Shown: positions 11,142 to 19,738 of the stretch, piece after piece
Layout: each line of letters opens with the position of its first letter
Numbering within the stretch: position 1 is the first letter of the stretch
From: Sphingomonas carotinifaciens
GTDB taxonomy: Bacteria; Pseudomonadota; Alphaproteobacteria; Sphingomonadales; Sphingomonadaceae
NCBI RefSeq assembly: GCF_009789535.1
Contig: NZ_WSUT01000005.1
Location: 1,983,501 to 2,047,500 of the forward strand
Direction: 5' to 3'
DNA: 64,000 bases
Program-made: the position numbers and the translations under genes
Notes under the pieces: model-generated
Databases searched by the model: none
What the model was told of the DNA's origin: nothing
The model's input: the letters and a program-made list of their open reading frames with translations, nothing else

Positions 11142-11177
11142 AAGTGGACACTAGCGCCCCAGAGCGCGTGTCCACTT
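11142..11177. repeat. strong inverted repeat in the purL-glsA divergent region
   Basis: AAGTGGACAC (11142-11151) and GTGTCCACTT (11168-11177) are perfect 10-bp inverted arms. Inside them GCGC/GCGC closes a six-base loop CCCAGA, with TA bulged on one side only. As DNA this is an operator-like palindrome; as RNA it would be a stable hairpin 60-100 bases upstream of the purL ATG. No protein is known to bind it from this sequence. Confidence 0.55.
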
Positions 11178-11182
11178 ACTAT

Positions 11183-11198
11183 TGTTGCAATCGCAACA
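11183..11198. promoter_or_regulatory. 16-bp inverted repeat upstream of glsA/purL (possible operator)
   Basis: TGTTGC-AATC-GCAACA has perfect 6-bp arms and lies only six bases from the larger inverted repeat at 11142-11177. The same arms with a six-base spacer recur at 48653-48670, upstream of a TonB receptor gene. An operator function is inferred from symmetry and recurrence only. Confidence 0.3.
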
Positions 11199-11333
11199 GG
11201 AGGCAGATGGGCGGTTCGGGACATGGCGGGAGGATAGCCGAGGCCGGCCCTGTAGGACAGCGGCAAGGGATGATTGTTGGACCCGGCAGGTGGCGTCGCT
11301 GGTTGAGAACCATGGTCAGGCAGGAGATGATGA

Positions 11334-12257
11334 TTGCACGACGGGTTGAACGAGATGCTGCGCGAAGTCGCCGAGGAGATCGCGCGGGATGCCGCCGAGA
11401 TCGAGGCGTCCGCGGACGCCAAGGACGACGGTGCCGAGCCCGGCCCGTTCGGGGCGGCGATCGCGACGCTGGACGGCACGGTGCTGACCGCCGGTGCGGC
11501 GGATACGCGCTTTCCGATCCAGAGCATCGCCAAGGTGTTCGCACTGGAGCGCGCGCTGTGTGCGATCGGGGACCGGGTGTTCGAGCGGGTGGGGCGCGAG
11601 CCTTCGGGTGATCCGTTCAACTCCATCATCGATCTGGAGCGGACCAAGGGCCTGCCGCGCAACCCCTTCGTCAATGCCGGCGCGCTGGTGGTGGTCGACA
11701 TGCTGGTGGACTGCGATGTCGAGCGGGCCGAAACGCTGGTCGCGCGGCAGCTGGGCGTGGATGCCGTACCGCTGGACGACGAGGTCATGGCCAGCGAGGA
11801 GGAGGGCGGCGACCTGAACCGGGCGATGATGAGCTTCATGCGGCATCACGGCAACCTGAAGTCGGAACCGGACGACGTCATGGAGGCCTATGTCCGGCAA
11901 TGCGCCATCTCGCTGGATTGCGGCGCGCTGGCGCGGGCCGGGCTGTTCCTGGCGCATGACGCGCGGGTGCGGGGCGACGATGCGGCGGATGCGGAGGCGC
12001 AGCGGATGCGCAAGGTGCTCGCGCTGATGATGACGTGCGGCCATTATGACGGATCGGGCGACTTCGCCCTGCGCGTCGGATTGCCGGCCAAGAGCGGGGT
12101 CGGGGGCGGCATCCTGGCGATCGTGCCCGATACCGCGGCGATCGCGGTGTGGTCGTCCAACCTGGACCAGCATGGCAACAGCATTTTGGGCGTGCGCGCG
12201 CTGGAGATGATCGCGCGGCGGACGGGGTGGTCGGTGTTCGGGCGGGGGTTTGATTAG
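11334..12257 (+). CDS. glsA: glutaminase A
   Basis: Hydrolyses L-glutamine to glutamate and ammonia. The 307-residue serine-dependent beta-lactamase-fold enzyme shows the SxxK catalytic pair in PIQSIAKVF (Ser64, Lys67), the NPFVNAGAL segment, and the C-terminal KSGVGGGILA motif. The start is TTG at 11334, supported by AGGAG exactly seven bases upstream; no in-frame ATG gives a complete N-terminus. A Shine-Dalgarno plus ATG at 11207 is out of frame. It stands next to purL but is not part of the FGAM synthase complex. Confidence 0.93.
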   Translation: MHDGLNEMLREVAEEIARDAAEIEASADAKDDGAEPGPFGAAIATLDGTVLTAGAADTRFPIQSIAKVFALERALCAIGDRVFERVGREPSGDPFNSIIDLERTKGLPRNPFVNAGALVVVDMLVDCDVERAETLVARQLGVDAVPLDDEVMASEEEGGDLNRAMMSFMRHHGNLKSEPDDVMEAYVRQCAISLDCGALARAGLFLAHDARVRGDDAADAEAQRMRKVLALMMTCGHYDGSGDFALRVGLPAKSGVGGGILAIVPDTAAIAVWSSNLDQHGNSILGVRALEMIARRTGWSVFGRGFD

Positions 12258-12266
12258 GGGGTAAGT

Positions 12267-12289
12267 CCCTCTCCCCAAGGGGGAGAGGG
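12267..12289. terminator. bidirectional hairpin between glsA and map
   Basis: CCCTCTCCCC (12267-12276) and GGGGAGAGGG (12280-12289) pair perfectly around AAG, exactly between two convergent stops. It is a solo copy of the terminal hairpin of the composite repeats at 27053 and 39370. Confidence 0.65.
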
Positions 12290-12294
12290 GGGCT

Positions 12295-13122
12295 TCAGGC
12301 GTAAGGCGGCATGGTGTGGCCGGCGGGGGAGAGGGTGAAGATCTCGCAACCCTCCTCGGTGATGCCGATCGAGTGTTCGAACTGCGCGGACAGCGAACGG
12401 TCGCGGGTTACCGCGGTCCAGCCGTCGTCGAGCAGCTTCACGTCGGGGCGGCCGATGTTGATCATCGGTTCGATGGTGAAGATCATGCCGGGACGCAGTT
12501 CGGGGCCGGTGCCGGGGCGGCCGACATGGACGACCTCGGGCGCGTCGTGGAAGAGCTGGCCGAGGCCATGACCGCAGAAATCGCGGACGACGCCGTAGCG
12601 GTGCCGCTCGGCATGGCGCTGGATGGCATGGGCGACGTCGCCCATATGGTTGCCGGGCCGCGCCTGCTCGATACCGAGCATCAGGCACTCATAGGTGATC
12701 TCGACCAGCCGGCGCGCCTTCAGCGGCACGTCGCCGATCAGGTACATGCGGCTGGTGTCGCCGTGCCAGCCATCGACGATCGGCGTGACGTCGACATTGA
12801 CGATGTCGCCCGACTTCAACGGCTTTTCCGAGGGGATGCCGTGGCAGACGACATGGTTGATCGAGATGCAGGTGGAGTGCGTATAGCCCCGGTAGCCGAG
12901 CGTCGCCGGGTAGCCGCCATTGGCGGTGACGAAGTCGTAGATCAGGCGGTCGATCTCGCCCGTGGTGACGCCGGGGACCATGTGCGGCACCAGCATGTCG
13001 AGCGTTTCGGCGGCAAGGCGCCCGGCCTTGTGCATGCCGGCGAAAGCGGCGGGGCCATGGAGCTTGATCGCGCCGGTGCGCCCTTCCGGCGCATCGGGGG
13101 AGACGGTCACATAGTCGGTCAT
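12295..13122 (-). CDS. map: type I methionine aminopeptidase
   Basis: Removes the initiator methionine from nascent proteins. The 275-residue pita-bread-fold enzyme shows all expected metal and substrate ligands: His94 (CHGIP), Asp111 (VNVDV), Asp122 (HGDTSRMY), His185 (CGHGLGQ), Glu218 (TIEPM) and a further Glu in the C-terminal half. The ATG at 13122 gives the normal N-terminus; a longer reading to 13371 adds 83 residues that lack any family match. Divergent from the MoCF-domain gene with 52 bp between starts. Confidence 0.96.
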   Translation of the reverse strand: MTDYVTVSPDAPEGRTGAIKLHGPAAFAGMHKAGRLAAETLDMLVPHMVPGVTTGEIDRLIYDFVTANGGYPATLGYRGYTHSTCISINHVVCHGIPSEKPLKSGDIVNVDVTPIVDGWHGDTSRMYLIGDVPLKARRLVEITYECLMLGIEQARPGNHMGDVAHAIQRHAERHRYGVVRDFCGHGLGQLFHDAPEVVHVGRPGTGPELRPGMIFTIEPMINIGRPDVKLLDDGWTAVTRDRSLSAQFEHSIGITEEGCEIFTLSPAGHTMPPYA

Positions 13123-13174
13123 GGCGCGCGATATAGCGTGGCGGCGACGCTTTTGCGAGGCTATGGCAGGGGCC

Positions 13175-13933
13175 ATGACCCAAGAACGCATCTGGACGGC
13201 GGCACTGGTCGTCATCGGCGACGAAATCCTGTCGGGCCGCACGCAGGACCGCAATGTCGCGCAGATCGCGACCTGGCTGAACGTGCAGGGCATCCGGCTG
13301 GCCGAGGTGCGGGTGGTGAGCGACCGGACGGAGGCGATCGTGGAGGCGGTGAATACGTTGCGTGCGCGCAACGATTATCTGTTCACCACCGGCGGGATCG
13401 GGCCGACGCATGACGACATCACGGTGGATGCGATCGCCGAAGCGCTGGGGGTGGGCGTCGTCCATCACCCGGAGGCGATGGTGGTGCTGGAGGCCTATTA
13501 CGCGACGCGCGGCGGGCTGACCGAGGCGCGGGCACGGATGGCGCGGGTGCCGGACGGCGCGACGCTGATCGAGAACCGGGTGTCGGGCGCGCCGGGCATC
13601 CATGTCGAGAACATCTTCATCATGGCCGGGGTGCCGCACATCACCGCGGGCATGCTCGACCGGCTGACGGGTACGCTGGAGGGCGGGCGGCCGGTGGTGT
13701 CGGGGACGATCGGCTGCTGGGTGGCGGAAAGCGAGGTCGCCGACATGCTGCGCAGCGCCGAGAAGGCTCATGAGGGCGTATCGATCGGCAGCTATCCCTT
13801 CTTCCGCGAAGGGCGGACGGGGGCGAATTTCGTCGTGCGCAGCCCGGATGCGGCGCTGGTCGACCGGTGCCTGGCGGACCTGACCACCGCGCTGGAGGCC
13901 GAGGGACGGGTGGTGATCGCCGGGGGGATCTGA
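13175..13933 (+). CDS. MoCF-domain protein, CinA-like N-terminal domain only
   Basis: A 252-residue protein consisting of one molybdopterin-binding (MoCF/COG1058) domain: VVIGDEILSGRTQDRN at the N-terminus and TTGGIGPTHDDIT around residue 72. It resembles the N-terminal half of CinA (an ADP-ribose/nicotinamide-nucleotide pyrophosphatase domain), but the C-terminal nicotinamide-nucleotide amidase domain is absent. It is therefore usually annotated as a competence/damage-inducible protein A-type or molybdopterin-binding protein. The real role is unproven; NAD-related housekeeping is more likely than molybdenum cofactor synthesis. The ATG at 13175 is preferred to 13121. Confidence 0.82.
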   Translation: MTQERIWTAALVVIGDEILSGRTQDRNVAQIATWLNVQGIRLAEVRVVSDRTEAIVEAVNTLRARNDYLFTTGGIGPTHDDITVDAIAEALGVGVVHHPEAMVVLEAYYATRGGLTEARARMARVPDGATLIENRVSGAPGIHVENIFIMAGVPHITAGMLDRLTGTLEGGRPVVSGTIGCWVAESEVADMLRSAEKAHEGVSIGSYPFFREGRTGANFVVRSPDAALVDRCLADLTTALEAEGRVVIAGGI

Positions 13934-13953
13934 CACCCCCCGGCGGTGACGGC

Positions 13954-14322
13954 CTATTGCTCGACGCTGGCGGCGAGGGGCGGCGTCTGCTGATGCTGGA
14001 TGACGCTCCAGTCCTCATGCGCCAGACGGCGATAGGTGCTGGTGCAATGCGCCTCGTAGGGCTGCTCACCCTCGCGCTCGGCACGGACGTGATAGGCGAT
14101 GACGATCAGCCCTTCCTGCGGGCGGGCAATCTGCTGGTTGGAAAAGGCGACCTTGTTCCAGCGCGGGGTGTTTGACACCGCCTCCACCGCCTGCGCGCCG
14201 GTGACCACATAGGGCGGCTGCGGGATCACCATCAGGCATTCGTCGTCGATCGACTCGGCATAATGTTCATGGTCGGCGGTCCAGAGGCTTTCCTCGAAGC
14301 TCCACACGCGATTGTCTTCCAT
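13954..14322 (-). CDS. NTF2-like / DUF4440-type small protein
   Basis: A 122-residue soluble protein starting MEDNRVWSFEESLW. The pattern of an N-terminal helix (ESLWTADHEHYAESID), the CLMVIPQPP strand and a long curved sheet ending in YRRLAHEDWSVIQHQQTPP fits the SnoaL/NTF2-like cone fold. Many such proteins bind small hydrophobic ligands or act as isomerases, but no catalytic residues can be assigned. I use the ATG at 14322 rather than 14352. It lies immediately downstream of the TonB receptor gene on the same strand, beyond a strong hairpin. Confidence 0.7.
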   Translation of the reverse strand: MEDNRVWSFEESLWTADHEHYAESIDDECLMVIPQPPYVVTGAQAVEAVSNTPRWNKVAFSNQQIARPQEGLIVIAYHVRAEREGEQPYEAHCTSTYRRLAHEDWSVIQHQQTPPLAASVEQ

Positions 14323-14356
14323 GGCCTTCTCTCCTGATGGCGTTCCGGCCAACAGC

Positions 14357-14393
14357 GCCGGGGGAGGCGGATCGTTCCCGCATCTCCCCCGGC
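14357..14393 (-). terminator. hairpin terminator of the TonB receptor gene
   Basis: GCCGGGGGAG (14357-14366) pairs with CTCCCCCGGC (14384-14393), and an inner GCGG/CCGC stem closes the loop. It starts six bases past the receptor stop on the minus strand and separates it from the downstream NTF2-like gene. There is no T-run. Confidence 0.6.
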
Positions 14394-14398
14394 CGCGA

Positions 14399-16753
14399 TC
14401 AGAAGCCGCGACGGAGCGTGACGAACCACTGACGCGGTGCGCCGGCGAGCAGCGTCTGGTTGTCGCCGCTGGCGGTATAGCCGTTGGTGCCGATGGTGGA
14501 GATATAGTCCTTGTCAGTCAGGTTGGTGACGCTTGCCTCGATCGTGAAGCCGCGCAGGAGGCCGGGCGCGTCGGCGAAGCGGTAGCCGATGCTGGCATCG
14601 ACCAGTGCCCGGGCGCCGACCGACTGGTCGTTCAGATAGGTGAAATAGCGCCTGGTCATGTAGTCGACGCCGGCGCGGGCGAAGAAGCGGTCGTCGTCAT
14701 AGACGATCTCGCCCTTGGCCATATGTTCGGGCGTGTCGACCACGGTGTGCCCGGCGGTCGGGGACAGCACGGTGCCGGCGGCGCTCAGGACATCGTCCTG
14801 ATAGGTGGCGCGGTTGTAGGAATAGCTGGCAAACAGCGACAAGGGGGTGGCGGGGATACGGTAGAAGGCGGATGCCTCCCCGCCATAGCTTTCCACGTCG
14901 CCCGCATTGTTGAGCGTCGGCGGATTGCCCTGGATGCTCGACCCGTTGGCGAAGACGAGCAGGCGGTTCGAGAAGTCGATATAATAGCCGACCGCCGACA
15001 GTTGCAGCCCGCCGCGGCGCAGGCGTACGCCGCCCTCCGCCGTTTTCGAGGTTTCGGGACGCAGCGTGCTGCGGATCGCGTCGAAGCCGGTCTGGGTGAT
15101 CGCGAACGGGCCGGAGGTAGCGGACGACACGAAGGCGCGCATGTTTTCCGAATAGCTGCCGAACAGTTCGGCGCCGGCGCCCAGGCGGAAGACGAGGCCG
15201 GCTTGCGGCAGGAACCAGTCCCGGGACTCGATCCGGCCGGCGACGAGCGTGCCGGTCAGGAGGTTTGCCTGGTTGCGCACGCGCGTGCCCTTCCACCCGG
15301 CGTTGATCGTCAGCCTGCCGATATCGAGCGAGTCCGCGATGAAATATTGCAGCGTCTCGGTATCGTATTTGCCGTTCCACTGGGTGGCGAAGGGATTGTC
15401 CTGGAAGCGAAGCACGTCGCGGTTCGGCACGGTGCCGCCAGCTAGCCCGTAGAAGCGCCGCGCCTGGCGGAAGGTGTTGCTTTCGTACCAGCCGCCGACT
15501 TCGAAGCGATTGGGGCCCAGGTCATAGGCCAGGCGCGTGACGTTGCCGGCGCGGTCGATGCCATATTCGGTCGTCCGGTAGGACAGCGGGGCGGGGGCGG
15601 TGATGGGTTGGCCGGCGTCGTCGGGTGCGCCGGCAGGGGTGGCGAAATAGGGGGTGATCCAGGAGCCCTGGCCCTTGTTGTGGTGGTAGTAGCTGGTGGT
15701 GGTGAGGGTGAGGGTGGGGGCGAGGCGCATGTCGAAGGTGAGGCCGCCCAGCCAGTCGCGGCGAAGACCCGCGGCGTTGAAATAGACGTCGTCGACGGTG
15801 CCGATGCCGGTGGGGAAGGCGAGACCGGCACCGGGGAAGGGCAGCGCGGCGGCGGGGTTGGCAGCGCGGGCGTTCTGGTTGTTGAACACCTGCGCGATGC
15901 GGATCGCCAGCGGATAGTCGTTGCCGATATTGTCGTTCCGCAGGCCGCGGCGTGCGATGATGCCGAGGCTGAGATCCTGATAGTCGATCTCGCGCCGGTC
16001 GGAAAAGTTGACAAAGCCGGTGATGCTGCCGAGCCCGTCCATCTCCTTGACCAGCTTGGCATTCGCCTGATGCTGGCGCTGGCTGCCAAAACCCTTCCAC
16101 TTGTCGGTGGTCAGGTAGCCATAGGAGAGATAGCCCTTGAGCCCGCCACCCAGGTCGCCGCTATCGGCGCGGACGAAGGCACGAACGGTGTCGTTGCTGC
16201 CATAGGTGCCGGAGGCGACCAGATCGGCGGTGTCGGCAGGGGCGCGGCTTTCGAACTGCAGCGTGCCGCCCAGATTGCTGGTCGAGGCGGTGCCGAGCGC
16301 GCCCGCACCCTGCGCAACGGTGGTGCTGCCGATATTTTCGGAGATGATCGCGCGGCTGATGTGCAGGCCGTTGACGTTGCCATAGCTCATGTCGCCAAGC
16401 GGCACGCCGTCGAGCGTGAAGCCGAGCTGGTTCTGGTTGAAGCCGCGCAGCGAGATGCGCGTCGACCATTCATAGGCGCCGAACGCGTCGGCGGACTGGA
16501 AATTGACGCCGGGCAGCTTGGCGGCCGCCTTCAGCGGCGAGGTGCCCGGCGGCAGGCGTTCCAGATCGGCGGCGGTGATCGTCTGCACCTGACGGGTCTG
16601 GCCGAAGCCGAGGACGACGATGTCCTGTCCGTCGCCGCCGGGAGCGGGATCGTCGGCGACCAGCGTTGCCGTGTCGGCGACCTGGGCGGTGGCGTGCTGC
16701 GCGGCGAGAAGCGCGATGGATGCGGCACCGGCGCGCCAGATATGTGCGGTCAT
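14399..16753 (-). CDS. TonB-dependent outer membrane receptor
   Basis: A 784-residue TonB-dependent receptor: signal peptide ending at about residue 24 (AAQHATAQ), a short linker with DIVVLGF as a possible TonB box, a plug domain (residues about 50-170: LPGVNFQSADAFG, ISLRGFNQNQLGFTLDGVPLGD), then a 22-strand barrel ending in the C-terminal aromatic RRGF expected for BAM recognition. The plug and barrel look complete. The substrate cannot be read from sequence. No transport partner is next to it; the NTF2-like gene follows. Confidence 0.88.
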   Translation of the reverse strand: MTAHIWRAGAASIALLAAQHATAQVADTATLVADDPAPGGDGQDIVVLGFGQTRQVQTITAADLERLPPGTSPLKAAAKLPGVNFQSADAFGAYEWSTRISLRGFNQNQLGFTLDGVPLGDMSYGNVNGLHISRAIISENIGSTTVAQGAGALGTASTSNLGGTLQFESRAPADTADLVASGTYGSNDTVRAFVRADSGDLGGGLKGYLSYGYLTTDKWKGFGSQRQHQANAKLVKEMDGLGSITGFVNFSDRREIDYQDLSLGIIARRGLRNDNIGNDYPLAIRIAQVFNNQNARAANPAAALPFPGAGLAFPTGIGTVDDVYFNAAGLRRDWLGGLTFDMRLAPTLTLTTTSYYHHNKGQGSWITPYFATPAGAPDDAGQPITAPAPLSYRTTEYGIDRAGNVTRLAYDLGPNRFEVGGWYESNTFRQARRFYGLAGGTVPNRDVLRFQDNPFATQWNGKYDTETLQYFIADSLDIGRLTINAGWKGTRVRNQANLLTGTLVAGRIESRDWFLPQAGLVFRLGAGAELFGSYSENMRAFVSSATSGPFAITQTGFDAIRSTLRPETSKTAEGGVRLRRGGLQLSAVGYYIDFSNRLLVFANGSSIQGNPPTLNNAGDVESYGGEASAFYRIPATPLSLFASYSYNRATYQDDVLSAAGTVLSPTAGHTVVDTPEHMAKGEIVYDDDRFFARAGVDYMTRRYFTYLNDQSVGARALVDASIGYRFADAPGLLRGFTIEASVTNLTDKDYISTIGTNGYTASGDNQTLLAGAPRQWFVTLRRGF

Positions 16754-16885
16754 GATCGTCGTCCCCCTATGGGGCGACATTGCGCCCCTTTGGCGGGGCT
16801 GGTGACGTGATTTGGTTACCGGATCACTACAATTGCGCGGCCGAACGGTGACGCGGGGAAGGCGCGTGCGATAATCGCATGACCG

Positions 16886-16927
16886 GCCCCGGTCCCGAGA
16901 TGCGTGCGACATCGGCGGGACCGGGGC
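16886..16927 (-). terminator. hairpin downstream of lexA
   Basis: GCCCCGGTCCCG (16886-16897) pairs perfectly over 12 bp with CGGGACCGGGGC (16916-16927). It lies 19 bases past the lexA stop (minus strand) and upstream of the TonB receptor start, so it most likely insulates the two. Confidence 0.6.
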
Positions 16928-16945
16928 GGTCATGTTCCGCCGCGA

Positions 16946-17635
16946 TCAGTCGTAGCGGCGGAGAAGGCCGGACAGCTTGCCCTGCACCCGCACCTGCGCG
17001 GGCGCATAACGCTGCGGATCGTAGGAGCGGTTGGCGGGATCGAGCCGCACCATCGCGCCCTCACGGCGGAAATATTTCAGCGTCGCCTCGCTGTCGTCGA
17101 TCAGCGCCACGACGATCTCCCCGTCGCGCGCGGTTTCGGTGCGGCGGATCAGGGCGTAGTCGCCATCGAGGATACCCGCCTCGACCATCGAGTCGCCCGA
17201 TACCTCCAGCGCATAATGCTCACCCGAGCCGAGCAGCGCCGCAGGGACGGCCAGCGTCGAGGACCCCTCGAACGCCTCGATCGGCAGGCCGGCGGCGATG
17301 CGACCGTGCAGCGGGATTTCCAGCACGTCGTTGGCCGGGATCGGGCTGGCGGCGGCGGCGGCGGGCGCGGTGGTGCCGACGGGTGGTGCCGGTGTCGCAG
17401 CTGCCTTCGGCTCGGCCGGGCGCTCCGGCATGCGCAGCACCTCCAGCGCGCGGGCGCGGTTGGGCAGGCGGCGGATGAAGTCGCGTTCCTCCAGCGCGGA
17501 GATCAGGCGGTGGACCCCCGACTTCGACTTGAGGTCGAGCGCGTCCTTCATCTCCTCGAACGACGGGGACACGCCCGTCTCCGTCAACCGGTCATTGATG
17601 AAGCAGATCAGCTCGTGCTGCTTGCGCGTGAGCAT
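16946..17635 (-). CDS. lexA: LexA repressor
   Basis: SOS-response repressor and self-cleaving serine protease. In the 229-residue protein, residues 1-65 form the winged helix DNA-binding domain ([32 protein letters not shown]). A Pro/Ala-rich linker of unusual length (about 68-103) follows. The protease domain has the Ala115-Gly116 cleavage site (GRIAAGLP), Ser149 (SGDSM) and Lys187 (ATLKYF). The start is ATG at 17635. A LexA box lies 29 bases upstream, so autoregulation is expected. Confidence 0.97.
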   Translation of the reverse strand: MLTRKQHELICFINDRLTETGVSPSFEEMKDALDLKSKSGVHRLISALEERDFIRRLPNRARALEVLRMPERPAEPKAAATPAPPVGTTAPAAAAASPIPANDVLEIPLHGRIAAGLPIEAFEGSSTLAVPAALLGSGEHYALEVSGDSMVEAGILDGDYALIRRTETARDGEIVVALIDDSEATLKYFRREGAMVRLDPANRSYDPQRYAPAQVRVQGKLSGLLRRYD

Positions 17636-17663
17636 CGCGGAACCTCCGTCCAGAACAGACGTG

Positions 17664-17678
17664 GAACTTATAAGGAAC
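17664..17678 (-). promoter_or_regulatory. LexA (SOS) box of the alphaproteobacterial type
   Basis: Read on the minus strand the site is GTTCCTTATAAGTTC, an exact match to the alphaproteobacterial LexA consensus GTTC-N7-GTTC. It sits in the 56-bp gap between the moeA stop and the lexA ATG, giving lexA its own promoter and autoregulation inside the gene train. Confidence 0.88.
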
Positions 17679-17691
17679 GTTTTGGCTTGCG

Positions 17692-18885
17692 TCAAGCGAG
17701 GGGCAGGATTTCCGCCGAGTCGCCCGCCTGTGCCGGGGGGGCGTGCGGCTCGCGCACGATCAGGCAGGTGGAACGGGCGAGGGTCAGGAGCATGGAACTG
17801 TCCTGGATGGTGGAGGCGTAGGCGCGGCCGTCGCGGAGTTCGGCGCGCAGATAGTCGGTGCGCGGGCCGTTGGCGGGGAGGGTTTCGCCGAGCAGGGCGA
17901 GGGCCGGGCGGGGGAGCGGGTCGGCGGCGCCGGCTAGGGCGGCGACGAGGGGCTTCACGAACAGCATGGCGGTGACAAAGGCGGAGACGGGATTGCCGGG
18001 CAGGCCGAGCACGAGCGCGTCGCCAAGCCGGCCGGCCATCATCGGCTTGCCGGGGCGCAGCGCGATGCGCCAGAAGTCGATGGTGCCACCGGCCGCGGCG
18101 AGCGCGGGGCGGACGAGGTCGTGATCGCCGACCGACGCGCCGCCGGTGGTGACGAGCAGGTCGGCGCGTACGCCGGCAAAGGCGCGGGTCAGCGCGTCCA
18201 GGTCGTCGGGCAGGATGCCGAGGTCGATGATCTCCACCGGCAGGTCGCCCAGCATCGCGGCGAGCATGACGCCGTTCGATTCAGGGAGGGCGAGGCCGCT
18301 GGCATCGCTGCCCGGCGCGACCAGCTCGTCCCCGGTGGCGGCGATCGCCACACGCACGCGGCGGCGGACGGGGAGGGCGGCGACCCCGCCCGTCGCGGCG
18401 ACGGCGATGCGGGCGGGGGTGAGACGCTCGCCCGCGGTGACCAGACGCTGGCCGGTGTGGAAGTCGAGCCCGCGGGGACGGACGTTGCGTCCGGCGTGCG
18501 CCGGGCCTTCGCCGGTGAGGGTCAGGCTGGCGCCGTCGCGCCCGGCCTCTTCCTGGATCAGCACGGTATCGGTGCCGGGGGGCAGGGCGGCGCCGGTGAA
18601 GATACGGGTCGCCTGGCGTGCGCCGACCGATGCCTCGAAAGGGCGGCCGGCGGCGCTTTCGCCGATCACCTGCCACGGGCCGGGCATGTCGTCGAAGCGG
18701 ATCGCATAGCCGTCCATCGCCGACAGGTCGGCGGCGGGTTGCGTGCGGGCGGCGACAATGTCGGCCGCGGCCCAGCGACCCGCCGCGTCGCGCAGCGGCA
18801 GCGTTTCGGTGGACACGGGCACGGCGAGCGCGAGCAGGCGTGCCTGTGCCTGCGTGACGGGGACGAGCGGGGTGGCGGCGGAAAT
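17692..18885 (-). CDS. moeA: molybdopterin molybdenumtransferase MoeA (non-canonical start suspected)
   Basis: Inserts molybdate into adenylated molybdopterin to complete the molybdenum cofactor. The protein shows SAMDGYAIR, the [12 protein letters not shown] segment, the TGDELV motif, the [11 protein letters not shown] loop and the [12 protein letters not shown]-terminal motif of the family. The first canonical start in frame is GTG at 18822, but this would remove the conserved N-terminal helix [14 protein letters not shown], which is clearly encoded upstream. No ATG, GTG or TTG exists in frame above 18822. The only well-placed ribosome site is AAGGA, seven bases before an ATT at 18885, giving 397 residues. 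Confidence 0.82.
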   Translation of the reverse strand: MSAATPLVPVTQAQARLLALAVPVSTETLPLRDAAGRWAAADIVAARTQPAADLSAMDGYAIRFDDMPGPWQVIGESAAGRPFEASVGARQATRIFTGAALPPGTDTVLIQEEAGRDGASLTLTGEGPAHAGRNVRPRGLDFHTGQRLVTAGERLTPARIAVAATGGVAALPVRRRVRVAIAATGDELVAPGSDASGLALPESNGVMLAAMLGDLPVEIIDLGILPDDLDALTRAFAGVRADLLVTTGGASVGDHDLVRPALAAAGGTIDFWRIALRPGKPMMAGRLGDALVLGLPGNPVSAFVTAMLFVKPLVAALAGAADPLPRPALALLGETLPANGPRTDYLRAELRDGRAYASTIQDSSMLLTLARSTCLIVREPHAPPAQAGDSAEILPLA

Positions 18886-18995
18886 GGCGATATCCTTCGC
18901 AAAGCGGCCGGGGGAGAACGGCGTCGGGGCGGCAAGGGTCCGTGGTTGATCCCTGATGGACGGATGCGATATCCTATCCGCCCAAGGAGAAGCCG

Positions 18996-19256
18996 ATGCG
19001 AGCCCTTTCCGTTCTCGATACCGTTTTCGCCCGGCACCCGCGTGCGGTGGGTGAAAGCTATCTCGACCATGCGCGCACCGCGAGCCGGTTCGGGCTGGCG
19101 ATGCTGGGCGGCGGGCTGGCCTGCATGGTGCATGCCGCGGTGCCGGCGCTGTTCACCACCACCGGCAGCGACACGATCCGGCGGCTGCATGCGCGGATGA
19201 GCGGTCGGGCCGGACAGGCGGCGGCCGCGCGCGACGGGTTCTGCTACGAAATCTGA
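18996..19256 (+). CDS. DUF6356 family small membrane protein
   Basis: An 86-residue protein with the pattern [20 protein letters not shown], one hydrophobic segment (about residues 32-52, [20 protein letters not shown]) and a [12 protein letters not shown] motif. This matches the DUF6356 family as I remember it; no function is known. The ATG follows AAGGAGAAGCCG, a strong ribosome site. It is transcribed against its neighbours: it lies between moaC and moeA and overlaps the 3' end of moaC by 13 bp in antisense. Confidence 0.8.
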   Translation: MRALSVLDTVFARHPRAVGESYLDHARTASRFGLAMLGGGLACMVHAAVPALFTTTGSDTIRRLHARMSGRAGQAAAARDGFCYEI

Positions 19257-19738
19257 GCAGCCGCGACCACAGGGGCGACCCAGTCGCCCGACTTGCCCCC
19301 CTGCTTGGCGAGGAGGCGGATGTCGGACAGGACCATCGCCTTGTCGAGCGCCTTGGCCATGTCGTAGAGCGTCAGCAGCGTGACGGAAACCGCGGTCAGC
19401 GCCTCCATCTCCACCCCCGTCTGCCCCGCCGTGGCGGCGGTCGCGGTGGCGGTGACGCCGCCTTCGTCCAGCGCCAGATCGATCTCGATCTTCGTCAGCG
19501 GCAGCGGGTGGCAGAGCGGGATCAGGTCGCTGGTCCGCTTGGCCGCCATGATGCCGGCGACGCGGGCGACCGCCAGCACGTCGCCCTTCTTCGTGCGACC
19601 CTCGGCAATGGCGGCGGCCGCTTGCCCTGACATGGTGATGCGGCCCGACGCGACCGCCTGGCGCTGCGTCACCGCCTTGTCGCCGACATCGACCATGCGG
19701 GCCGCGCCGTCGGCATCGATATGCGTCAGCCCCGGCAT
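19244..19738 (-). CDS. moaC: cyclic pyranopterin monophosphate synthase MoaC
   Basis: Catalyses the second half of the conversion of GTP to cyclic pyranopterin monophosphate in molybdenum cofactor synthesis, with MoaA (not seen here). The 164-residue protein has the landmarks [31 protein letters not shown] (active-site His/Cys region), [13 protein letters not shown] and [11 protein letters not shown]. Its ATG overlaps the trpC stop (TGATG), so it is translationally coupled to the trp genes. Confidence 0.96.
   Translation of the reverse strand: MPGLTHIDADGAARMVDVGDKAVTQRQAVASGRITMSGQAAAAIAEGRTKKGDVLAVARVAGIMAAKRTSDLIPLCHPLPLTKIEIDLALDEGGVTATATAATAGQTGVEMEALTAVSVTLLTLYDMAKALDKAMVLSDIRLLAKQGGKSGDWVAPVVAAAQIS

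Noticed and set aside
11207..11611. A plus-strand frame with AGGAGG before an ATG upstream of glsA
   Set aside because: It overlaps glsA by about 280 bases in another frame and encodes Arg/Gly-rich low-complexity sequence; the glsA TTG has its own ribosome site.
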